Source: Gammaproteobacteria bacterium
GTDB taxonomy: Bacteria > Pseudomonadota > Gammaproteobacteria > Enterobacterales > Alteromonadaceae
DNA length: 64,000 bases
Reading direction: 5' to 3'
Assembly: GCA_018222985.1 (NCBI GenBank)
Contig: JAAEZG010000003.1
Coordinates: 186,001-250,000, forward strand
A program made the translations under genes and the position numbers. Under the pieces are notes generated by a model that did not search any database, was not told where the DNA came from, and saw nothing but the letters and a program-made list of their open reading frames with translations. Below, piece after piece: positions 26,542 through 35,797 of the stretch (positions within the stretch are counted from its first letter, which is position 1; every line of letters starts with the position of its first letter).

Positions 26542-27027
26542 TTATTCAATGTCTAGCGGTTCTGGAGAAATGATAATACCGGTGCTGTCGGCGTATAAAT
26601 GGTCTTCCGGCAAGAAGGTTACTCCGCCAAAGTTCACCGCAGCATCCACTTCCCCAACGCTTTCGTTGCCAGCGCCAACAGGAATAGACGCCAGCGCCAT
26701 AATGCCCATATCAAGTTCATCAAGGGCATCGACATCACGCACGGCACCGAAGCAGACGATACCTTCCCAGTCGTTCTCAAACGCCAAGTCAGCAATCGCA
26801 ATATCAATTAACGCGCGGCGCGTTGAGCCACCACCGTCAATGAGCAACACTTTACCGGTACCCGGCTGTTGCACCACTTCTTCAATAATGCCTTTGTCTT
26901 CGAAGCACTTCACGGTGACCAACTGGCCGCCAAACGAAACCCGACCGCCGTAGTGAATGAACATGGGTTCAACCACATCGACCATATCTGGGTATAAATC
27001 GCAAAGCTCTGACGTGTTGTATTCCAT
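26542..27027 (-). CDS. rraA: Ribonuclease E activity regulator RraA
   Basis: Binds and inhibits RNase E. It has 161 residues, the same length as in E. coli. The family core is visible: [20 protein letters not shown] near 24, [12 protein letters not shown] near 62 and [20 protein letters not shown] near 94. In some bacteria homologues are 4-hydroxy-4-methyl-2-oxoglutarate aldolases, but the hslVU-rraA context favours RraA. A GGAG ribosome site precedes the ATG at 27025-27027. A terminator hairpin for hslU ends just 30 bp upstream, leaving little room for its own promoter. Confidence 0.93.
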   Translation of the reverse strand: MEYNTSELCDLYPDMVDVVEPMFIHYGGRVSFGGQLVTVKCFEDKGIIEEVVQQPGTGKVLLIDGGGSTRRALIDIAIADLAFENDWEGIVCFGAVRDVDALDELDMGIMALASIPVGAGNESVGEVDAAVNFGGVTFLPEDHLYADSTGIIISPEPLDIE

Positions 27028-27049
27028 TGCCGTACTCCAGTTGCTGTGA

Positions 27050-27085
27050 CAAAACTGTGGCTTAACAGGTTGAATGTTAAGCCAC
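27050..27085 (-). terminator. Terminator after hslVU
   Basis: On the minus strand GTGGCTTAAC pairs perfectly over 10 bp with GTTAAGCCAC across a 9-nt loop (27057-27085), followed by AGTTTTGTC. The U-run is short (four), so some read-through into rraA-hutG is likely. Confidence 0.7.
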
Positions 27086-27126
27086 TTGCGTGTTTAGCCT
27101 GTAGTGTAAAGCAAAAGTATAGCTGA

Positions 27127-28467
27127 TTACAGAATAAAGCGAGAGAGGTCTTCGTCTTGCGCCAACTCGCCTAAGTACTTATCAACGTACGCCGCATCAA
27201 TTTCGATGGTTTCGCCCTGTAAGTCGCTTGCTTTAAACGAGATTTCTTCCATTAACCGCTCAAGCACGGTATGCAAACGGCGGGCACCGATATTCTCTGT
27301 GGTTTCGTTTACCTGAAACGCGGTTTCAGCAATACGGCGAATACCGTCTTGAGTAAACTCAACGTTAACGCCCTCGGTGGCCATAAGCGCTATGTACTGC
27401 GTGGTTAGCGAGGCATTTGGCTCGGTCAAAATGCGAATAAAGTCGGCACTGGTTAACGCCTGTAGCTCGACGCGAATTGGCAAGCGGCCTTGCAACTCAG
27501 GGATCAAATCAGACGGCTTGGACATTTGGAATGCGCCTGAAGCAATAAACAAAATATGGTCAGTTTTCACCATACCGTGTTTGGTCGACACTGTGGTGCC
27601 TTCAACTAACGGCAACAAATCGCGCTGCACGCCTTCGCGCGAAACATCTGGGCCAGATACGTCACCACGTTTACAAATCTTGTCCACTTCGTCTAAGAAC
27701 ACAATGCCGTTTTGCTCAACCGCGGTAAGCGCTTGCTCTTTAATTTCTTCCGGGTTCAGCATTTTTGCCGCTTCTTCTTCAATCAATTGCTTTAACGCAT
27801 CTTTGATTTTCATTTTCTTCGGCTTTGACTTCCCGCTGCCAAGGTTCTGAAACATACTTTGCAACTGCGAAGTCATTTCTTCCATGCCCGGCGGTGCCAT
27901 AATCTCAACGCCCATTTGTGGCGCGCTAATTTCAATTTCTATTTCTTTGTCGTCTAATTGCCCTTCGCGCAATTTCTTGCGGAACACTTGGCGAGTATTT
28001 GACTGCTCACGCGGCTCTTCGTGCTCGTCAGCCCAGCCAGTAGATTTCTTGGCCGGCGGCAACAGTGCGTCAAGCACGCGCTCTTCCGCAGCGTCTTCCG
28101 CGCGGTGACGCACTTTTTGCATCATTTGTTCACGCGTTTGTTTCACTGCGGTGTCGGTAAGATCGCGTATAATCGACTCAATTTCCTTACCAACATAGCC
28201 AACTTCGGTGAACTTCGTGGCTTCTACTTTAATAAACGGTGCGTTAGCAAGCTTTGCTAAACGCCGAGCTATTTCAGTTTTACCAACGCCGGTTGGCCCT
28301 ATCATCAGGATATTTTTCGGGGTCACTTCTTGGCGCAGTTCTTCGTTTAACTGCATGCGACGCCAGCGGTTACGCAAAGCCACCGCGACTGCCTTTTTGG
28401 CATTATCTTGACCAACAATGTGTCGGTTTAATTCATCAACAATTTCGCGTGGGGTCATATCAGACAT
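27127..28467 (-). CDS. hslU: ATP-dependent protease ATPase subunit HslU
   Basis: AAA+ unfoldase that feeds HslV; it forms hexamers. At 446 residues it is near the 443 of E. coli. Walker A is [14 protein letters not shown] (about 53-66), Walker B is FLDEVDKI (about 253-260), the inserted I domain lies between (about 110-240), and the [17 protein letters not shown] sensor-2 region and the conserved C-terminal tail EDLSRFIL, which activates HslV, are intact. It overlaps hslV by 8 bp. Confidence 0.99.
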   Translation of the reverse strand: MSDMTPREIVDELNRHIVGQDNAKKAVAVALRNRWRRMQLNEELRQEVTPKNILMIGPTGVGKTEIARRLAKLANAPFIKVEATKFTEVGYVGKEIESIIRDLTDTAVKQTREQMMQKVRHRAEDAAEERVLDALLPPAKKSTGWADEHEEPREQSNTRQVFRKKLREGQLDDKEIEIEISAPQMGVEIMAPPGMEEMTSQLQSMFQNLGSGKSKPKKMKIKDALKQLIEEEAAKMLNPEEIKEQALTAVEQNGIVFLDEVDKICKRGDVSGPDVSREGVQRDLLPLVEGTTVSTKHGMVKTDHILFIASGAFQMSKPSDLIPELQGRLPIRVELQALTSADFIRILTEPNASLTTQYIALMATEGVNVEFTQDGIRRIAETAFQVNETTENIGARRLHTVLERLMEEISFKASDLQGETIEIDAAYVDKYLGELAQDEDLSRFIL

Positions 28468-28996
28468 TGCTTACCGACTCCTGTTCTTCAATGGTTTGGA
28501 AACTGTTGGTATAGACACAAATGTCGCCTGCAATGGTCAGGGCTTTCTCAACAATCTCACGTGCGCTTAATTCAGTGTTTTCTAGCATAGCGGTGGCGGC
28601 AGCTTGAGCATACGGCCCACCTGAGCCGATGGCTATCAGGTCATTTTCAGGCTGTACCACGTCACCGTTGCCGGTAATAATTAATGAAGTATGTTTGTCG
28701 GCAACCGCCAACAAGGCTTCTAGGCGGCGCAGCGCGCGGTCTGTACGCCAGTCTTTGGCGAGTTCCACAGCCGCACGCATCAGGTTACCTTGATGGGCTT
28801 CTAGCTTCTTTTCAAAGCGTTCGAATAGGGTGAAGGCGTCGGCAGTACCGCCGGCGAAACCCGCCAGCACTTGGTTATTGTATAAACGGCGCACTTTGCG
28901 TGCGTTGCCCTTCATCACGGTGTTGCCAAGTGAAACCTGGCCATCGCCACCGATGACAACTTTGTCACCGCGACGGACTGATACGATAGTAGTCAC
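28460..28996 (-). CDS. hslV: ATP-dependent protease peptidase subunit HslV
   Basis: Proteasome-like threonine peptidase, a dodecamer. It has 178 residues. Met removal exposes Thr-2 in [18 protein letters not shown], the catalytic nucleophile, and [11 protein letters not shown] near 124 completes the family pattern. The start is a GTG at 28994-28996 with GAGGA seven bases upstream; this choice is forced because the N-terminal Thr must follow the initiator. A sigma-32-like promoter precedes it. First gene of hslVU. Confidence 0.98.
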   Translation of the reverse strand: MTTIVSVRRGDKVVIGGDGQVSLGNTVMKGNARKVRRLYNNQVLAGFAGGTADAFTLFERFEKKLEAHQGNLMRAAVELAKDWRTDRALRRLEALLAVADKHTSLIITGNGDVVQPENDLIAIGSGGPYAQAAATAMLENTELSAREIVEKALTIAGDICVYTNSFQTIEEQESVSNV

Positions 28997-29026
28997 AAAT
29001 ACGTCCTCTTGGTTGCTATGCTCCAG

Positions 29027-29053
29027 TTATGAGGTCGTATTTGTGATTTTCAA
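29027..29053 (-). promoter_or_regulatory. Sigma-32-like heat-shock promoter of hslVU
   Basis: On the minus strand TTGAAA (29048-29053) is followed after 13 bp by CCTCATAA (29027-29034). The sigma-32 consensus is CTTGAAA and CCCCATNT at about this spacing. hslVU is heat-shock controlled in E. coli, which supports the call. Confidence 0.6.
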
Positions 29054-29064
29054 TAGGCGAGTGA

Positions 29065-29634
29065 TTAATTCCAGTTCCAGATTTGGCAACCGTGTAAGTT
29101 TCCACGCTCTAATTTGTGGCGATCGCGCTCGGCATCACGTTTCGATTCGTATGGCCCCAGAATAACTCGGTGCCAAACGCCGTTACCACCGTCGGTGGTA
29201 CGAATTTGTGACTCAAGCCCCATCATGGCAATCATGGCGCGCATTTCTTCCGCGTCACTCTTGTTACGAAACGAGCCGCACTGCATGAGCTTCGGTGGCC
29301 CCAACTCACGTTCAGGTACGTCCACCACAACTTCCTGGTTTTCCAGTACTTCAATGTAGTCCCAAGGTTCTTCGGGTTGCTCTGGAAGTGGGTCTTTTTG
29401 CGGCTGCGCAGTCGGTTGCTGCTGCGCCGGCGGCACGTCAACCGGCTGCGGCGTAGGCTCTTGCGAACGCCCAGAAATAGCGCTTAATAACCACGCAAAC
29501 CCGCCCACCAAAATAATGGCCAACAACACCACTAACCAAGGTACAGCTGGCTTGACTGGCTTCTGGTTTTTGCCGCGTGTCGACTTCTTCGGCGGCGTAC
29601 GCTTTGGCGGCCGCTTACGGTTTGCGTAGTCCAT
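29065..29634 (-). CDS. ftsN: FtsN-like SPOR-domain cell-division protein
   Basis: A 189-residue bitopic membrane protein. A basic cytoplasmic N-terminus (NRKRPPKRTPPKKSTRGK) leads to one helix at about 34-54, a Pro/Gln-rich periplasmic linker (about 57-95), and a C-terminal SPOR domain (LMQCGSFRNKSDAEEMRAMI ... WHRVILGPYESKRDAERDRHKL) that binds denuded septal glycan. Position next to hslV matches the E. coli order priA-cytR-ftsN-hslV-hslU. It is shorter than E. coli FtsN (319) through a shorter linker. It follows argS by 2 bp. Confidence 0.82.
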   Translation of the reverse strand: MDYANRKRPPKRTPPKKSTRGKNQKPVKPAVPWLVVLLAIILVGGFAWLLSAISGRSQEPTPQPVDVPPAQQQPTAQPQKDPLPEQPEEPWDYIEVLENQEVVVDVPERELGPPKLMQCGSFRNKSDAEEMRAMIAMMGLESQIRTTDGGNGVWHRVILGPYESKRDAERDRHKLERGNLHGCQIWNWN

Positions 29635-29636
29635 GC

Positions 29637-31379
29637 TTACATCTTCTCAAGCGTTGGAATACCAAGCAGCTCTAAGCCTTGGCGTAAGGTTTTTGCCGTT
29701 AAAGCGGCAAGTTTCAAGCGACTTTGACGGACGTCTTGATCGTCGCCCTGCAAAATTGGGCAGGCTTCGTAGAAGCTGGAAAATGCACCGGCGACGTCAT
29801 ACAAGTAACCGCATAAGAAATGCGGCATGGCTTTGTCGGCAACCGTATGGACTACTTCATTGAAGCGCACCAGAATATTGGCTAATGCAATTTCGCGCTC
29901 GTCATTCAAAATAAATGGTGCGGTAATACTGCTTGGGTCAACGCCAGCTTTGCCAAACACACTGTTCACCCGAGTGTAAGCGTACAGCAGGTACGGCGCG
30001 GTATTGCCTTCAAAACTAAGCATAGTGTCCCAGTCAAAAATATAATCACTGGTGCGGTTTTTCGACAAGTCCGCATATTTTACTGAGCTAATACCAACAA
30101 CTTTGGCCACGTGAGCTTGCTCATCAGTGCTCAGTTGGGTGTTTTTTTGCTGTACCAGTTCAAGTGCGCGTTTCTCGGCTTCATCTAACAAGTCAGCTAA
30201 TTTGGTGACGCCACCGTCGCGGCTCTTGTACGGACGACCGTCTTTGCCCATGACCGTACCAAAGCCGTAATGGTCCATTTGTAGGTCTTCGCGCGCAAAA
30301 CCCGCTTTGCGTGCCAGGGTGAAAATTTGCTGAAAGTGCAAACCCTGACGCTGATCGACAAAATACATTAAATGGTCGCCTTTGAGCACATTCTGGCGAT
30401 AACGCACCGCAGCCAAATCGGTGGTTGCATACAAATAGCCACCGCCTGATTTTTGTACGATAACCGGCAATGACTCACCGTCTTTGTTCTTAAACTCATC
30501 TAAGAACACGCACTGCGCGCCTTGGTCTTCCACCAGTAAGCCTTGTGCTTTTAAGTCGGCCACAACCTGCGCAAGGTCATCGTTATAAGCGCTCTCAGCC
30601 ATCACGTCTGCGCGGGTTAGTTTCACCCCTAAACGGTCATACACTTCTTGGCAGTGGCTTAGTGACACATCAATAAACTGTTGCCATAGCGCCCGGCATT
30701 TCGGCTCGCCAGACTGCAGCGCGACCACTAACTCGCGTGCGCGCGCAGCAAACGCTTCGCTTTCGTCAAAACGTTTCTTCGCGGCCTTATAAAAGGTTTC
30801 TAGGTTGCTTAGCTCCATGTCTAAATCGTCGTTATCAAGCTCTTCCATGTGCGCCAGCAACATACCAAATTGTGTACCCCAGTCGCCCACGTGGTTTTGC
30901 CGCACCACCTTGTGGCCGAGCAACTCTTCAACGCGTGCTACCGCATCACCAATAATAGCCGAACGTAAATGACCAACGTGCATTTCTTTGGCTAAGTTAG
31001 GCGAGGAATAATCAATGACTACAGTTTTCGTCTGCGCCGCAGCCTGAATACCTGCCTGCGCGTCTTGGTAGGCGTGCTCAAGCTGATCAATCAGCTGCTG
31101 CTGGCTAATGGTGAAGTTAATAAAACCAGGCCCGGCGATTTCAGTTTTCGCCACTAAATTATTTTCTGGCAAGGCCGCAATAATTGCTTCAGCCAACGCA
31201 CGTGGGTTCATTTTCGCAGGCTTAGCCAACATCAGCGCTAAGTTGGTGGCGAAATCCCCATGACTTTTGTCGCGCGGGCGGTCAAGCTGAATGCGTGGTT
31301 GTACGTCAGCTGCGAGGGTACCTTGTTGTTGCAGGGTAGCAACGGCCGCGGCAAGAAGGGATTCCAACTGTTCTTTCAT
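29637..31379 (-). CDS. argS: Arginyl-tRNA synthetase
   Basis: Class I synthetase charging tRNA-Arg. It has 580 residues, the normal size. The N-terminal Add-1 domain leads to the HIGH-type motif in [21 protein letters not shown] (about 122-142). The C-terminal anticodon-binding region ([13 protein letters not shown] onward) ends [12 protein letters not shown]. The KMSK loop is replaced by a [13 protein letters not shown] sequence, as normal in ArgRS. It sits where cytR lies in E. coli and probably co-transcribes with ftsN (2 bp gap). Confidence 0.98.
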   Translation of the reverse strand: MKEQLESLLAAAVATLQQQGTLAADVQPRIQLDRPRDKSHGDFATNLALMLAKPAKMNPRALAEAIIAALPENNLVAKTEIAGPGFINFTISQQQLIDQLEHAYQDAQAGIQAAAQTKTVVIDYSSPNLAKEMHVGHLRSAIIGDAVARVEELLGHKVVRQNHVGDWGTQFGMLLAHMEELDNDDLDMELSNLETFYKAAKKRFDESEAFAARARELVVALQSGEPKCRALWQQFIDVSLSHCQEVYDRLGVKLTRADVMAESAYNDDLAQVVADLKAQGLLVEDQGAQCVFLDEFKNKDGESLPVIVQKSGGGYLYATTDLAAVRYRQNVLKGDHLMYFVDQRQGLHFQQIFTLARKAGFAREDLQMDHYGFGTVMGKDGRPYKSRDGGVTKLADLLDEAEKRALELVQQKNTQLSTDEQAHVAKVVGISSVKYADLSKNRTSDYIFDWDTMLSFEGNTAPYLLYAYTRVNSVFGKAGVDPSSITAPFILNDEREIALANILVRFNEVVHTVADKAMPHFLCGYLYDVAGAFSSFYEACPILQGDDQDVRQSRLKLAALTAKTLRQGLELLGIPTLEKM

Positions 31380-31464
31380 TTATTTCAAACCTTAGAGCGA
31401 TATTAGCTATTGGATAATAGATACTAGCGTTTTTGCTGTTCAGCATTTTATATGTTTTTGCGGG

Positions 31465-33639
31465 TTAACAGAAGTCTTGTGGGTCGATGTCGAGTGACCA
31501 CCGCACTTTTCTTAAAATTGGCAACGACTCAAGCTGCGGCAATACATAGCGCAACAGCTGCGCCCGCAGCCCACGCTGCTGGGTTTGTACTAATAATTGG
31601 TATCGATAGCGGCCGGCGCGACGTTCCATAACTGCGGGCAAAGGCCCAAGCACAAAGGCGTCGTCGCGTTGCGGAAATAAGTTAGCAATGCTTTGCAGCG
31701 CTTCAATAACAGCCGCTGCGTTGTTGGCCTCGGCTCGGAATAGTGCTTGCTGGCTAAACGGTGGTAATTGGGTAAGGTGGCGTTCTTGCAGCGCACTTTT
31801 GGCAAAGTGGCTGTAGCCATTGTTCACTAGGTCTTGCACCAGCTCGTGTTCGGGGTGGTGAGTTTGCAACACCACGGTACCCGGCTTACTGGCTCGGCCT
31901 GCGCGTCCAGCAACTTGGGTAAATAACTGCCCGAGGCGCTCGGCGGCGCGAAAATCTGCGCTATACAATGCCCCATCAACATCAAGCAACGCGGCTAGCG
32001 TTACTTCGGGGAAATGATGGCCTTTGGCGAGCATTTGGGTGCCAACGAGAATTGGATATTTGTTATCACGGGCATCGTCTAAATGCTGACTTAAAGCCCC
32101 TTTTCGACGCGTACTGTCGCGATCAATTCGCAACACCGGATACTCAGGAAATTGCTGCTGTAACACCTGCTCAAGTTGTTCGGTTCCCACACCGCGGCCT
32201 ATCAGCTGCGTCGAGCCGCAGTCGTGGCACTGGCGCGGCAAGCTTTGCTGGCTACCACAATGATGGCACTGCAATTGTCGCTGACCTTGATGCACGGTGT
32301 AATAAGCATCACAACGGCGGCACTGGGCAAGCCAACCACATTCATGACACATCAGCGCCGGCGCGTAACCTCGACGATTCAAAAACAACAGTACTTGTTG
32401 GCCAGCTTTTAGATGCTCGCCCATGAGGTCAAGCAAGGGCTTGGACAAGCCGGCTTTTAGTTGGGTATTTTTTATATCAAGCAAGACATGGCGAGCCGGT
32501 TTAGCAGCGCCTGCACGCATGGTTAAGGTTAAATGTGCATAGCGTTTTTGCAGTGCATTATTAAGTGTTTCCAACGAGGGTGTTGCAGAGCCCAAAATAA
32601 CCGGCACGTTCTCTTCATGGCCACGCATTACCGCTAGGTCGCGGGCATGGTAACGAAAGCCTTCTTGCTGCTTCAGTGAGCTGTCATGCTCTTCGTCCAC
32701 AATAATCATGCCCAACGCTTTGCACGGCGTAAAAATAGCCGAGCGCGTACCAATAATAATTGCCGCACTACCGGCGCGGGCATCAAGCCAGGCATCGAGC
32801 CGCTCGCGGTCAGTCAAGGCTGAGTGCAACATCACCACAGGCACATCAAAGCGCTGTTTAAAGCGGCGTAACGTTTGTGGCGTTAAGCCTATTTCCGGCA
32901 CCAGCACCAGCACCTGCTGGCCACGCCGCAACACGTCGGCCATGGCCTGCAAATAAACTTCCGTTTTGCCACTGCCGGTAATACCTTCGAGCAAGTAAGT
33001 CTGGGCTTTTTTGGCGGCCCCAATAGCCGCCACGGCCAGTGCCTGCTCAGGGTTCAGTTGCAATGGCTCGGCCGCAATTTTTAATTGCCAACTTTGCACT
33101 GCCGCAGGGATATGCTCTACCGCTTCAACCCAGCCTTTGTCTTGCAACGCTTTGAGCGCCGATGGCGAAAACTCTTGCGTACGAATATCACGACTTAGCA
33201 ACGCTTCTTTTTGCAATGCTGCCAATAAACGCTGTTGCTGGGGTGCACGTTTTAATGGCTCGAGCGCTTCGGCTTTACCCTCAGCTGTTACCTGATACCG
33301 CGTGGTGGCTTGGTAGCTCGCCCGCTCACCTTGGCGCAATAACACCGGTAGCGCATTTTGAATCACATCGCCCAAAGCATGGTGATAATACCCAGCCGCC
33401 CAATTCAATAACCGCCACACCGGCGGTGACCACAACGATTCTTGATCAAGTACTTCAATGATCGGTTTACGCACATAGCTGTCATCGGGTTGTGTACTTT
33501 CACCCAAACAAACACCGACGAGTTGGCGATTCCCAAATGGCACACGCACGCGCGCGCCCACAACTGGAAGTGTGGGGCTGTCATAATCGAATAGGCGCGG
33601 CAGGGGAACGGGCAGCGCAATTTGAATTACATGCGTCAT
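31465..33639 (-). CDS. priA: Primosomal replication protein N' (PriA helicase)
   Basis: Restarts collapsed replication forks. It has 724 residues. The 3'-DNA-binding domain is at the N-terminus; Walker A is GITGSGKTEVYLQ (about 217-229), the DEEH box appears in IIVDEEHDSSLKQQEG, and eight cysteines of the two zinc sites lie in the stretch CHECGWLAQCRRC ... CHHCGSQQSLPRQCHDCGS (about 430-480). The ribosome site before the ATG at 33637-33639 is weak. One copy of a dispersed palindromic element lies just upstream. Confidence 0.98.
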   Translation of the reverse strand: MTHVIQIALPVPLPRLFDYDSPTLPVVGARVRVPFGNRQLVGVCLGESTQPDDSYVRKPIIEVLDQESLWSPPVWRLLNWAAGYYHHALGDVIQNALPVLLRQGERASYQATTRYQVTAEGKAEALEPLKRAPQQQRLLAALQKEALLSRDIRTQEFSPSALKALQDKGWVEAVEHIPAAVQSWQLKIAAEPLQLNPEQALAVAAIGAAKKAQTYLLEGITGSGKTEVYLQAMADVLRRGQQVLVLVPEIGLTPQTLRRFKQRFDVPVVMLHSALTDRERLDAWLDARAGSAAIIIGTRSAIFTPCKALGMIIVDEEHDSSLKQQEGFRYHARDLAVMRGHEENVPVILGSATPSLETLNNALQKRYAHLTLTMRAGAAKPARHVLLDIKNTQLKAGLSKPLLDLMGEHLKAGQQVLLFLNRRGYAPALMCHECGWLAQCRRCDAYYTVHQGQRQLQCHHCGSQQSLPRQCHDCGSTQLIGRGVGTEQLEQVLQQQFPEYPVLRIDRDSTRRKGALSQHLDDARDNKYPILVGTQMLAKGHHFPEVTLAALLDVDGALYSADFRAAERLGQLFTQVAGRAGRASKPGTVVLQTHHPEHELVQDLVNNGYSHFAKSALQERHLTQLPPFSQQALFRAEANNAAAVIEALQSIANLFPQRDDAFVLGPLPAVMERRAGRYRYQLLVQTQQRGLRAQLLRYVLPQLESLPILRKVRWSLDIDPQDFC

Positions 33640-33668
33640 ACCCGAAAGTGTACCGCGAAAAGCGAAGA

Positions 33669-33796
33669 GCGTTAATCGTTATTCGTTATTCGATCGCTGC
33701 GCTTTTCGTCCGTGCTACGCACTGTTCGGAGACTTCACGAATAGCATAGCGTGCCAACAGTGAGCGTAGCGAACGCACGAATAACGAATAACGTTT
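33669..33796. repeat. Palindromic dispersed element, copy 1
   Basis: The ends are perfect 16-bp inverted repeats, CGTTATTCGTTATTCG (33677-33692) and CGAATAACGAATAACG (33778-33793). The core contains GTCCGTGCTACGCACTGTTCG and, inverted with a 2-nt insertion, CCAACAGTGAGCGTAGCGAACG. The whole thing could fold as one long hairpin. It fills the gap between priA and the malic enzyme stop. A similar element in opposite orientation lies at 35638-35780. There is no coding capacity, so it is MITE- or REP-like. Confidence 0.88.
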
Positions 33797-35041
33797 TTAT
33801 TCAGTCATGTAGTTTTTGGGGAGATCGATGCGGGCGGCGCCTGAGGCAACTGCCGCTTCTGCTACCGCACGTGACACCCGCGTGCGCAGGCGTGCATCAA
33901 GAGGTTTCGGAATAATGTAGTCAGGGCCAAATTCCAGCTTGTCGACACCTGACGCCTTTAAAACCGCCTCTGGTACCGGTTCTTTGGCGAGTTGGCGAAT
34001 GGCTTCAACGGCGGCGAGCTTCATGTCATCGTTAATGGCCTTGGCGCGTACGTCGAGCGCGCCGCGGAAAATAAACGGGAAGCACAATACGTTATTAACC
34101 TGGTTAGGATAATCTGAGCGGCCGGTCGCCATAATCAAATCGTCACGAACTGCTAGTGCCAGTTCAGGCTTAATTTCAGGGTCTGGGTTCGAGCAAGCAA
34201 ACACGATTGGCTTTGCGGCCATCAGTTTTAGTGCTTCTGGCGCCAAAAGATTCGGCCCAGATACGCCCACGAACACGTCGGCTTCCGTGATCACTTCTTC
34301 CAGCGTGCGCTTGTCGGTGTTGTTGGCAAATAGCGCCTTGTATTCATTTAAGTCGTCGCGACGGGTGTGAATAACGCCTTTTGAGTCGAGCATATAAATG
34401 TGCTCACGTTGGGCGCCACACTTAATCAATAGCTCCATACAAGCGATGGCTGCAGCGCCAGCACCTAAACAGACAATTTGTGCTTTGCGTAAGTCTTTGC
34501 CTTGAATTTCTAGTGCGTTCAACAACCCAGCGGCTGTCACAATAGCGGTGCCGTGTTGGTCATCATGGAAAATCGGCACTTCGCAGCGCTCAATCAGTGC
34601 TTGTTCAATTTCAAAGCACTCTGGCGCTTTAATATCTTCTAGGTTCACGCCGCCGAAACTGTCGGCAATATTCGCTACGGTGTTAATGAAATCTTGCGTG
34701 GTGCGGTGTGTCACTTCAATGTCGATGGAATCTAGCCCTGCAAAGCGCTTAAACAACAACGCCTTACCTTCCATGACTGGCTTTGAGGCCATCGGCCCCA
34801 AGTTGCCCAAGCCCAAAATGGCGGTGCCGTTAGAAATAACCGCCACCATATTGCCTTTCGCGGTGTATTTGTAAACGTCTTCCGGATTTTCAGCAATGGC
34901 TCTTACCGGCTCCGCCACACCCGGGCTATAAGCTAACGCGAGATCTTTACTGGTCTCTGCAGGTTTTGTTAGCTCAATACTAATTTTGCCAGGGGTTGGA
35001 TACGCATGGTAATCCAAGGCTTGTTTACGGAAGTCGGTCAT
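33797..35041 (-). CDS. Malic enzyme, short form
   Basis: Oxidative decarboxylation of malate to pyruvate with NAD(P)+. I start at the ATG at 35039-35041 (MTDFRKQALDYHAYPTPGKI), giving 414 residues; an in-frame GTG 4 codons upstream has no ribosome site. Motifs: SPGVAEPV near 40, GNMVAVISNGTAILGLGNLG, IKAPECFEIEQAL (metal ligands ED/D), FHDDQHGTAIVTAAGL and CLGAGAAAIACMELL for the nucleotide. The phosphotransacetylase-like C-terminal domain of MaeB is absent. The coenzyme cannot be decided by eye. Both sides carry the dispersed palindromic element, with rpmE inside the same segment. Confidence 0.93.
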   Translation of the reverse strand: MTDFRKQALDYHAYPTPGKISIELTKPAETSKDLALAYSPGVAEPVRAIAENPEDVYKYTAKGNMVAVISNGTAILGLGNLGPMASKPVMEGKALLFKRFAGLDSIDIEVTHRTTQDFINTVANIADSFGGVNLEDIKAPECFEIEQALIERCEVPIFHDDQHGTAIVTAAGLLNALEIQGKDLRKAQIVCLGAGAAAIACMELLIKCGAQREHIYMLDSKGVIHTRRDDLNEYKALFANNTDKRTLEEVITEADVFVGVSGPNLLAPEALKLMAAKPIVFACSNPDPEIKPELALAVRDDLIMATGRSDYPNQVNNVLCFPFIFRGALDVRAKAINDDMKLAAVEAIRQLAKEPVPEAVLKASGVDKLEFGPDYIIPKPLDARLRTRVSRAVAEAAVASGAARIDLPKNYMTE

Positions 35042-35224
35042 ATTGTGGCGCACCTATTTTTTCAAGTTATTCCGAGTATTGTAGTTTGAATCTTGCGAAT
35101 AAGACATCTTACCTGATAAGGCACGCCATATTAGCTCAAAATAGGTAGGTAAGATTTTAAATTGTTTAAATTGACACCATCGAAATTTTCAATGAAACCG
35201 CAGCATTCCTTGTTTTGTGGACAC

Positions 35225-35253
35225 AAAAAAGGCGCCTTCTGGCGCCTTTCTCG
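35225..35253 (-). terminator. Rho-independent terminator of rpmE
   Basis: GGCGCC-TTCT-GGCGCC stem (35231-35246) preceded on the plus strand by A6, giving a T6 run after the hairpin on the minus strand. The stem extends by A-T pairs at its base. It lies 25 bp past the rpmE stop. The remaining 35042-35224 shows nothing else I can name. Confidence 0.92.
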
Positions 35254-35277
35254 TTAATCTGCTTAAAAGGGTCTGAA

Positions 35278-35499
35278 TTAAGACTCTTTCTTGCCACCCA
35301 ACACGCTGAAACGCTTGTTGAATTTCTCGATACGACCGCCAGTGTCCATAATACGCTGTTTACCAGTGTAGAACGGGTGACACTCTGCACATACGTCCAA
35401 GTGCAATTCGCCGCCTTTAGTTGAGTTAGTCACAAAAGAGTGACCACAAGAGCATGATACGTTCAGCTCTTTATATTCTGGGTGGATACCTTGTTTCAT
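35278..35499 (-). CDS. rpmE: 50S ribosomal protein L31, zinc form
   Basis: A 73-residue ribosomal protein bridging subunits. The zinc-binding cysteines are present (SCSCGHSF near 16-23 and [14 protein letters not shown] near 37-50), so this is the zinc-containing type rather than the zinc-free YkgM type. A GAGGT ribosome site precedes the ATG at 35497-35499. It has its own promoter, a leader with a terminator-like hairpin, and a strong terminator. The repeat element abuts its -35 box. Confidence 0.98.
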   Translation of the reverse strand: MKQGIHPEYKELNVSCSCGHSFVTNSTKGGELHLDVCAECHPFYTGKQRIMDTGGRIEKFNKRFSVLGGKKES

Positions 35500-35563
35500 G
35501 GGGTTACCTCGTTAGGCTGCATCGCCATCCGATCTATTGCCGGACACCATACAAATTACTGTT

Positions 35564-35592
35564 AAAAAATGTGCTGCTTTTATAAGCAACAC
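35564..35592 (-). terminator. Terminator-like hairpin in the rpmE leader
   Basis: On the minus strand GTGTTGCTT pairs with AAGCAGCAC (35571-35592, one G-U, 4-nt loop ATAA) and is followed by A then U6. It lies just after the predicted start of transcription and about 65 nt before the rpmE ATG. L31 autoregulates through its leader in E. coli, so an attenuator is possible. If the promoter call is wrong it could instead end an upstream transcript. Confidence 0.6.
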
Positions 35593-35609
35593 GTCAAATT
35601 AGGGCGCGA

Positions 35610-35638
35610 ATTATAAGCGAACTCGCTGCGCGAGTAAA
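35610..35638 (-). promoter_or_regulatory. Predicted rpmE promoter
   Basis: On the minus strand -35 is TTTACT (35633-35638) and -10 is consensus TATAAT (35610-35615) with 17-bp spacing. The transcript would begin near 35603, giving a leader of about 100 nt. Confidence 0.6.
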
Positions 35639-35780
35639 GAGCGTTAATCGTTATTCGTTGTTCGTACGTTCGCTACGCTCACTGTTGGTCCGCTTCGCTA
35701 TTCGTGAGATCTACGAACAGTGCGTAGCACGGACGAACAGCACAGCGCACGAATAACGATTAACGAATAACGAATAACGC
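35638..35780. repeat. Palindromic dispersed element, copy 2 (inverted relative to copy 1)
   Basis: The ends are AGCGTTAATCGTTATTCG on the left and CGAATAACGAATAACGCT on the right. Its reverse complement aligns with copy 1 across the core: TTCGTCCGTGCTACGCACTG, TCACGAATAGC and CCAACAGTGAGCGTAGCGAA all recur in order. It lies between the rpmE promoter and the argC promoter. Inner differences from copy 1 are scattered, so the copies are not recent duplicates. Confidence 0.88.
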
Positions 35781-35797
35781 TTTCTGGTTTTTTATGC

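Noticed and set aside
33669-33796. Insertion sequence
   Set aside because: No transposase frame, only about 130 bp. Kept as a dispersed palindromic element.
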